From contig QWDQ01000038.1 in NCBI GenBank assembly GCA_003868215.1, positions 124,001 to 188,000 of the forward strand: a DNA stretch of 64,000 nt, in the 5' to 3' direction. Each line of letters begins with the position of its first letter. Position 1 is the stretch's first letter. Made by a program: the position numbers and the translations under genes. The DNA comes from Pseudophaeomoniella oleicola. Lineage: Eukaryota; Ascomycota; Eurotiomycetes; Phaeomoniellales; Phaeomoniellaceae. Of the stretch, positions 57,533 through 64,000 are shown one piece after another. The notes under the pieces were generated by a model, which had not been told where the DNA came from, did no database searches, and was given only the letters and a program-made list of their open reading frames with translations.

Positions 57533-57934
57533 CTAACCACGGCAACGAGCAGCCCTGCGTCTCTTACGTATATCCGTTTGGTCCTTTCTGACTGCTTTAC
57601 GCAATAGCTTGAGTGTATGCTTCACAGTTTTGACGTCTGCCTTGAGCTTCGTATACTCTTGCCTTCTTTGTCGACAGAGTACCTGCAGCCTTTTCAAATC
57701 TTCGACACTGCCCTCCTTTCGGGCCTTCTTAAGCTGTTCTGTAATTTCCTTGGACTTCAGAAACGCCGCATATCTCTGCCTTCGTTTTGTGAAGAGCTCG
57801 CCGTATTTGGCGATGTATTGATCTTCTCGCTCAACACTGCCCGGTATAATAAATTCTTGACGCACCCGCCAAGTGACGGGTGCATTGGCCAGATGAGCTG
57901 CTAATATACCGGATGGGACTGTCGCTGAGTCCAT
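57533..57934 (-). CDS. Unrecognised basic helical protein
   Basis: Single exon, 133 residues, MDSATVPSGI to the stop at 57533. From about residue 35 it is strongly helical and rich in Lys, Arg and Glu (KYGELFTKRRQRYAAF; EITEQLKKARKEGSVEDLKR), probably coiled coil. The C-terminal KDQTDIRKRRRAARCRG is very basic and could act as a nuclear signal. I do not recognise a family. The open length and composition argue for coding, but no homologue can be named. Confidence 0.55.
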   Translation of the reverse strand: MDSATVPSGILAAHLANAPVTWRVRQEFIIPGSVEREDQYIAKYGELFTKRRQRYAAFLKSKEITEQLKKARKEGSVEDLKRLQVLCRQRRQEYTKLKADVKTVKHTLKLLRKAVRKDQTDIRKRRRAARCRG

Positions 57935-58248
57935 GAGATAACAACGAACCGGTTGGCGTGGAGGAAAACGGTACCTTTGAGAGATGGACTGTTAATGATT
58001 GAGTGGTCGGCTTAAACAATAGTCGGGAGCCTCGAATGATAAAGAGATACAAATATACATAATTATGACGGTTGAAATGTTGAGGCCAGCCCAACTTCGC
58101 TCGTTCAAAAAATACATATAGATAACGCTTCGTCACTCATTGGGAAGGAGAGACCAGGCAGAGAACAAGGGTAACGACGTAAACGGAGATCCACCACAAA
58201 TATGCCATGGATGGTGAAACACTTACATGGCTTTCTGCTGTCATTCTT
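57935..58248. other. Short intergenic stretch
   Basis: 314 bp between two minus-strand genes. Nothing recognised. Confidence 0.6.
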
Positions 58249-59069
58249 TTAATGGCCTAAGCCCGGTGGCGGAGAAAATCCTGGCGCAGATGGCGGGATG
58301 GCTCCTGGAGCAGGTGCAGGACTTGGACTTGGGCCCCCAGGCGCATTGAAGGGAGACGGAGCGCCTGGAATCTGGAAATTCGGAGGCGGAAAACCACCTG
58401 GTGGTGGGAATGGCAGACCGCCTGGCAGGTTCGGTGGAGGAATACCACCAGGAGGAAGTGACTGACCACCGCCAGAGACCGGGGGGAAAGGAGGGAAAGG
58501 CACCCCTCGACCACCGGGAGCTATGCTTGTCAGCCATGTATGCTCTTCATCAGTCTAAGAGCAACTTACGAGGAATCGGCGCACCATTGGGACCGTTCTG
58601 TAAAAATGGTGGAGGTGGCATTCCGGGCATCCCTGGCATCCCTGGAAAGCCAGGAATAGGCGGGGGAGGAAATCCGCCTACGCCAGGCTGTTGCAACAAA
58701 GGGTTTGCCTGGCCTGCGTCTGCATACGAGGAAGTAATCGAGTCGATTACAGATTGCGCTTTCTCATGGCCGATCTCTGCAGATAGACGATTAGTTACAA
58801 GAACAGCGACATTCTCGGTGTCGACCCACGTTGGTAATAGTCCACGACGTTCCTCAAATGATTCCTCCCGGAATTGTGAGCTTTTCGCACGCTCATAGAG
58901 TCGTGTGTGAGGTAAACATCACAGTAGTCGCCTAAATTTATATACTCGTCAGTCGGGTTCCGCAAAGGTTTTGAAATGATTGCCATGACGGGATCCTACA
59001 GAAATGTAATCAAAGGTCAGCGCTCAAGCTCAGTAGCATAGATCTGGGGGAGGACATATATTTCGGCAT
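58249..59069 (-). CDS. YHC1: U1 snRNP protein C (Yhc1), first exon unresolved
   Basis: Three clear exons: 58931-58830, 58776-58570 and 58520-58249. They encode [59 protein letters not shown] and then a long Pro/Gly-rich tail, about 193 codons. The U1-C zinc finger is C2H2. The second Cys (DYC) and both His are here, and the first Cys (CDYC) must be completed by an upstream exon ending in T before GC. A candidate first exon ATG CCG AAA TAT (MPKY) lies at 59069 but has only a poor GTCCTC donor, whose phase does not fit. Reading straight through would replace the first Cys with Gly. U1-C stabilises U1 binding at 5' splice sites. Confidence 0.85.
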
Positions 59070-59762
59070 CCTGAGATACTTTCTAGGGCTCCTCTCTATT
59101 CGATAGAGAATCAAGGACGGGGGGCGTTATCAAATGCGGTACGGATATATAGTTGGCTATAACTTAACAGCTTTAGTATATTCTCGCGACGAGCGTGGCG
59201 TAGAAGCTGTCGCCAAAGCGGTCAAAAACGGCACAATTCCTGGGGATCTACAGTAGCGTGGGACAATGGAACCAGATGACAGGCTATGTTGATGTCAGGG
59301 ATCAACTACAAAAAGGAAGACTCTTTCTATATCTGTGCGATGACAGTTGAGCTGGAATGCAGGTCTAAACCCATAGGATGATGCAAAGGGAAGTTATGTG
59401 TGTGTGACAGAAATTATCATTAAATCGGTCTCATTACTAGATATTGCAGCAATCACCCTGAGCAAAACACCATAACAACGCACGTAGTCGGCCGTGCTCG
59501 ACTGATGGGTATCTATGCAGCTGGAAAAAAGAACCAACACTCGAAACATGGCAACCAAAAGCTCATCAATCAGTACTAACCCCTGTCCTGTCATGCCATT
59601 TCGGGGGAATTTTTTTTTTTTCGTTGAACGTCATCGATCATACATGCTCTCTTTCCGTACACCGGTCGTGGAGAAAGCAAACCAACCCTTCGGACACCGT
59701 GATATGCGATACTTGAAATCGAATGGTGGGTCGTGCAATAGCCATCCAATCCCTCTTCAAAA
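59070..59762. other. Intergenic, nothing recognised
   Basis: It lies between U1-C and the DUF3602 gene. No coding frame or RNA gene is supported. Confidence 0.55.
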
Positions 59763-60242
59763 TTAAAACAATTTATTCCAGCCCTTCTCTAGGCTGCGGC
59801 GAACATTGCGATTGATGGCATCAGCACCTGACTCAGCACTGCCAGAGCTCCTCACACTGGCACTGTCAGATGGTCGGCGATGGTTGCTCTTGTGCGAGGT
59901 GATGTTGTCCACGTGAACTGAGTTGCCCATGCCACCGCGACCGGTGTGGAAGACGGGAGCGAGATCATTCTGATATCTCAACTGCCTTTCCAGTTCCTCG
60001 TCGAACGAGAAGATTGCCCTTTCCGCAGATGGATGTACATTGCCTGCACCTCCTCTTCCCGAGACGAAGTTGTTGGATGGGCGACGATGATCGAGGGGAA
60101 CCTTGGATGGCGGACCAACAGCATCCTTGCCGTTGGTAAGATTGCTGGACTTGATGATGTTCCCTGCACCTCCTATTCCAGTGGCCACATAAGAAGTGGT
60201 TGGAGTTGGATGTGGTTCGACGACACTGAACTTGCGCGACAT
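59763..60242 (-). CDS. DUF3602 / Par32-like GRGGAGN-repeat protein
   Basis: Single exon, 159 residues from MSRKFSVVEP. It holds three copies of a G-x-GG-x-GN motif: ATGIGGAGNIIK, VSGRGGAGNVHP and HTGRGGMGNSVHV. These define DUF3602. The rest is Ser-, Arg- and Asn-rich and probably disordered. Yeast Par32 (Amu1) has the same repeats, is phosphorylated after rapamycin treatment and inhibits ammonium transporters Mep1 and Mep3. Whether the fungal protein does so is inference only. Confidence 0.8.
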   Translation of the reverse strand: MSRKFSVVEPHPTPTTSYVATGIGGAGNIIKSSNLTNGKDAVGPPSKVPLDHRRPSNNFVSGRGGAGNVHPSAERAIFSFDEELERQLRYQNDLAPVFHTGRGGMGNSVHVDNITSHKSNHRRPSDSASVRSSGSAESGADAINRNVRRSLEKGWNKLF

Positions 60243-60804
60243 TCTCGCGTCGTTGATGTCGGTATGATTGCTTGTGGCGAATGAGTTTTCTCAATGGGAT
60301 AGTGGTATCTCTGAATGCTTGAGAACAGTTTGTTGCTCTATGGTCCGGTCAAGAGTGTTGTGATTCGTGTTTCTACTGGAAGATAGAGAGATGGAACAAA
60401 TAAGGGGGAGCAGGTCTGCTTTCTGTAAGAATATATAGGCATACAAAATACTTGGGAAGCTTTGTGTACATGAGCCATGATAGTACGCAATCGGAAAACA
60501 ATTACACGATGAAAAGCACGATTTTACTTGAACTATGCAGTTAACTGGAAAGCGTGGAAGAATTTTCGGTCACGCAGGCTTTGCAGAGAGTTTTGAATTT
60601 CAATTTGGGCTTGGGTTTGAGGTGTTCTTTGATGTTCCTGACTCCAGGAATGATGCGATGAATCCTTTTTTTTGCAGACGCTATGCAGTTAACGACAGGT
60701 GGACCCCTGCAGAATTTTTACAGATGGGTGGTTTTGATACAGCATAAATACATATATTACAGCACTGACTACCGCATTTGAATGGTAAGTTACATGCTCT
60801 GGTG

Positions 60805-60816
60805 TACTACGTAGTA
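60805..60816. repeat. 12-bp palindrome TACTACGTAGTA
   Basis: Fourth exact copy of the palindrome in the window. Confidence 0.9.
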
Positions 60817-61164
60817 TGGTATGTTACATCGACGGACCGAATCAAAGTTTTGCCTTCATCTCAATGATGAAATTCTTCTGCTTGACTACGAGATTTGCTG
60901 TAATGATGATACAAACCATAGCCTCGGTGACCTGTCCATTACAATTTGATCTAGATTTATTTATGTTTTTTTTCTTCTGGTCTTTTTTGCTCGTTGGTGT
61001 CCTTTGTTGTCTCCTGAGTCTACAATAGCAGCAGGCAGGTGACCCCTAAGATCGGGTCACTTGGCTTCCCAGTCCAGCCACACTGAGATCTGGAATGATC
61101 TAGTCTACCTTCTGTGTCCCTATTGCAGGTACAATTCTTCACAGACTTCATTAGAACGTACTGA

Positions 61165-61194
61165 CCTAGGTACCTACCTACCTACCAAGGTACT
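61165..61194. repeat. CCTAGGTACC and CCTA-rich tract
   Basis: CCTAGGTACC at 61165-61174 is followed by CTACCTACCTACC-like units. It belongs to the same motif family as 34186-34307. Confidence 0.85.
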
Positions 61195-62746
61195 CAAGGA
61201 AGCGTAATTTTCTTTTCGATGGCTTACAAGTGCTGCATCGTCATTCCCCTCTGTTTGTATTTTGGGCCCAGTTTCTCTATGCTTGGAACCGCGAATAAGC
61301 GTGTCGCCAACCGAGACAGAATTACCTAACAGAATCAAACGGATATACAAGTTGCGCATCTTGATTGGGATTCGCCATACCAAAGAGTTCCCTGGGGGTA
61401 ATGGAAATCCGGGGGGCCGCTCCACTAATGCAACGCTAGTATTTCTTTGACTAAACATCCATCACAAGCATGACAGGATGACAGGATGAGAGGACTCAGG
61501 AACAAGAAATCTCGTGGAGATGCTGAGGCCATGATCACGCAAGGTTGGGTGCTGATGTCTCATGTCTCGTCATCCACTATGTACGCATGCTTCTTGCACA
61601 TGTCCTTCCTTGTTGCTGGTCATTATTGGCATGGGATTCCGTCATGTCAACGTTTGCAAGGATCCTGAAACGGCACCTCTTCCCTCATCGTGTAATGAGA
61701 TCCCGAATGATCCGTCCATTCGTAACCGCATCAGCCCATCAGAGAGACCATGAGACCATCTACATGGCCTTACATGAGTGACGTCTCGCTTTGATGGCGG
61801 TCTGTGTCATCTGTGACCCCTCGTTGAACCCCTCCGCCTTGGACGAACTTGGTTTCAATCTTGTAAATGGGGTCAACCTCATGATAGTGGTGTACGCCGC
61901 TGCTTCCGTCCACGTCCATATCCGTGTTGAGATCATCCTAGATTCCCAATGGTCGGAAAAGTCTTTCTACTTCTTAATCTGGTATACTCATGACAAATGG
62001 ATTGGAACTGCGGAACCCCCTTTAACCAGAACCGTCTCTTTACCCCGCAAAGTCTTTTCATACCCTCGACTCTCCCTGTCTTCTCAGCAGAAACTACACC
62101 GTAAACATTCAGAGTCCTTTTGAACTTCCCCAGATTCAATTCCAGAGGGATTCAATTGCCAATTTCCGGGGCCCCGGGCTCATTTGATCTTGTGACATGA
62201 CCATTGACCAGCAATAGGCTCTCAGGAGATATCTGGACGAGATCAGTCCGTTACACCACGCGTCCGCTTATTCAATAACCCACTGGAGATGCTTGGCCTC
62301 AATGGTGTCTGTCTAACAATGTTCCTCAGATGATCGAGATCCTGCATTCTTCACAGGAGCATAGTTTGAAGCCGAGTCTGTTACGTCTCTTGCACAAGCC
62401 GGTAAAAAGGCTTGCAAGTATGAACCGAGCAGGCTATCTACCCTCATATTCTGTCAAGCATGATTCGCAGACATATTCGGATTGGACAGATCTATTCATT
62501 CTTTCGCAGTCAAGACGATCATTGCTAGTTAAGGGTACGAATACTCTGGCAATATGTTCATGGGCGCTTTGAGAGGTTCCCATGACGTTGCGGAAGGTGC
62601 TGGACAAATAGCGACTCATGCCGTCGCTTTGCATCATCTGCTTTATGCCTGACTTCCCAGTAATGGGGTATATATCTCTTGGGAGAATGGCATTATAAGA
62701 GTAGGTATCCAAAGTAAGCGTGAAAATACTCGAAAAAGTCCTTTCC

Positions 62747-63623
62747 CTACGATGATCTCGACCCGTCGATAACTCCTACCGTCATTCCACTCCACCGGCT
62801 CTCGTAGCTCTCGAGGTCACTAGCAATGAAATCTGCGTTTTGTTCAAGCGTGGTCTTATAGCGGAGGGCATTCATGGCGACCGAAAGCGTCCTCCCAATC
62901 AAGGGGGTGTACTTTATCCAGGAATCTTGCCATGATGGTGGAGTGGTGGCATTTGCGATCAGTTTCCCACGCAAAAGTTTCGTAGGTACATCGATGTCTG
63001 AGGACTCGGGGTCCATGGTGTTTGGGCAAAGCATAGACCAGTCGAGCGTACTCGGCGGGAGAGATTTTAGAAGGTGGAGGTTTTGGCGGTGTTCTAGGTA
63101 GATGGGTATACTGCAGCTTCTTAGTATTCCAGAGTCGATGAATCACCGAGGTACTCCTTTTAGAGTAGGTATGAACGGCACGTATAAGATGAGAATGCTA
63201 CCATAACCACACTTACTAGTTCGAGAGCATCGATTCTGATCCTGGATAGTATAATACTCCCATGCCAGCTAAGAACCAAATTCTCAATGGCCGATTTCTC
63301 TCCAGTCCTGCCCCTCGTGCAGCGTCAAGGACTGCGCGAAATATTGCAGGCAATTCACTTTTCCCCCAAGGAGGTAAGGCCGCTAAGCCGGCGGTATTGA
63401 TAACAGCATCACAGCTGGCATCTAAGATGGCCCTCTTCATTGAGACTGGATCAGTGGCATTACCCTGGACAACGGTGATTTGGCGGTATACAGATGTTGG
63501 AAGAAGGGACTCAAGTTTGTTCGAGGACCGAACGAACGCGACAACGCTGTGGCCGTGTGTGAGGAGCGCTACAACTAGGCGAATACCTAGATTACCGGTT
63601 GCTCCAATAAGAAGGACCTTCAT
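62747..63623 (-). CDS. NAD(P)-binding Rossmann-fold protein, SDR/NmrA-like
   Basis: Exons 63623-63217 and 63110-62747, joined in phase 2 across a 106-bp intron, encode 256 residues. MKVLLIGATGNLGIRLV carries the GxxGxxG dinucleotide loop. VVAFVRSSNKL places Arg where NADP-preferring members do. LDASCDAVINTAGLAALPPW matches the fourth strand region. The splice gives MLSNYIPIYLEHRQNLHLLK and then WSMLCPNTMDPESS, continuous with the family's C-terminal half; the open frame through the intron misreads this part. LEQNADFIASDLE near the end is conserved. Related fungal proteins are annotated as NAD(P)-dependent epimerase or NmrA-like. No substrate can be assigned. Confidence 0.82.
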
Positions 63624-64000
63624 AGTTGCCGCTTAGTTGCACTGGCTATAATAAAAGATAGGAGGTTCCTGGTTCAAGTGTAACTGGTACATATATCTGT
63701 TTGGCTTCGGTGTCGCTCCATGTTTATGTATATAGCCAGAGTCAAGTCGGAGTCGAGTTGCGCCGTACCAGTTATCAAACCGGAGTCGGGTTACACCGCA
63801 TCAGCTCAAAGACATGCAGATGATTAGGACTATCAGCATTCATCAGGACCGAAAGACTGTTACAGTCCTAGTTTCTTGTACAGTGTAGCTGTCTTTCTTT
63901 CGGCGTATCGGTGACTAACCTCCTGCTAGTGTGAGGTCGAAGTTGATTTGTGCTACTACTGGGCGAGTCAGAATGACTTCTCAGGGGGTCGATAAGCCGT
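63624..64000. other. Right-edge intergenic sequence
   Basis: Upstream of the NAD(P)-binding gene. Two imperfect copies of a GGAGTCGRGTT-type stretch are at about 63749-63792. No gene is seen. Confidence 0.5.

Larger units (their letters stand above)
60243..62746. other. Gene-poor 2.5-kb stretch
   Basis: Open frames at 60535-60747, 61174-61458, 61545-61781, 61791-62123 and 62434-62712 are short, overlap one another or match no family. TACTACGTAGTA lies at 60805-60816 and CCTAGGTACCTACC-type sequence at 61165-61194. No gene is supported. Confidence 0.5.

Noticed and set aside
61791-62123. 110-codon + frame
   Set aside because: No family resemblance and no promoter or splice evidence.

Overview
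The window is nuclear DNA from a filamentous ascomycete (Pezizomycotina). Three things point there: compact genes with short GT-AG introns (about 45-115 bp), a housekeeping set typical of this group (Som1, Iec3, Barentsz, an NBR1-type receptor, HAD-SAK protein, DUF3602 protein), and a P450foxy-type CYP505. I cannot fix the class. I saw no rRNA gene, CRISPR array, viral fossil or intact transposon. No translation or splice model was checked by computer; all were read by eye.

Layout. 1-1865: 5' part of an isochorismatase-AlkB fusion that runs off the left edge. 1866-7368: gene-poor and repeat-marked, with an unrecognised spliced gene, a protein-kinase relic and TFB5. 7369-14769: dense block with XRCC2-like, SOM1, TAF8, COX9, a HAD-SAK protein and a RING protein. 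15862-19366: self-sufficient CYP505 P450-reductase. 19754-30637: RMI1, SKI3 and SPT6. 31608-33452: STE7-type MAPKK. 33453-34651: microsatellite-rich gap. 34652-42623: IFRD-like protein, monocarboxylate-type MFS transporter and an atypical kinase. 42624-45239: NBR1-type autophagy receptor. 47558-56891: Barentsz, NOP13, IEC3 and OSH3. 57533-60242: unknown basic protein, U1-C and a DUF3602 protein. 60243-62746: gene-poor. 62747-63623: NAD(P)-binding protein.

How the genes relate. They do not form one pathway or a biosynthetic cluster. Several themes recur: transcription and chromatin (TFB5, TAF8, SPT6, IEC3), RNA life cycle (U1-C, Barentsz, SKI3, NOP13), genome stability (AlkB fusion, XRCC2-like, RMI1), mitochondria (SOM1, COX9), lipid handling (CYP505, OSH3), signalling (STE7, two other kinase-like loci) and selective autophagy (NBR1). 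Short divergent spacers (about 200-390 bp) between XRCC2/SOM1, TAF8/COX9, HAD-SAK/RING and NOP13/IEC3 suggest shared promoters.

I did not find a convincing new multi-gene system. The most interesting items are the isochorismatase-AlkB fusion with Ser at the expected nucleophile position, the XRCC2-like protein with Walker B but no Walker A, the kinase with DFS instead of DFG, the unresolved first exon of U1-C, an unrecognised spliced gene beside palindromic repeats, and four copies of the 12-bp palindrome TACTACGTAGTA in gene-poor DNA.
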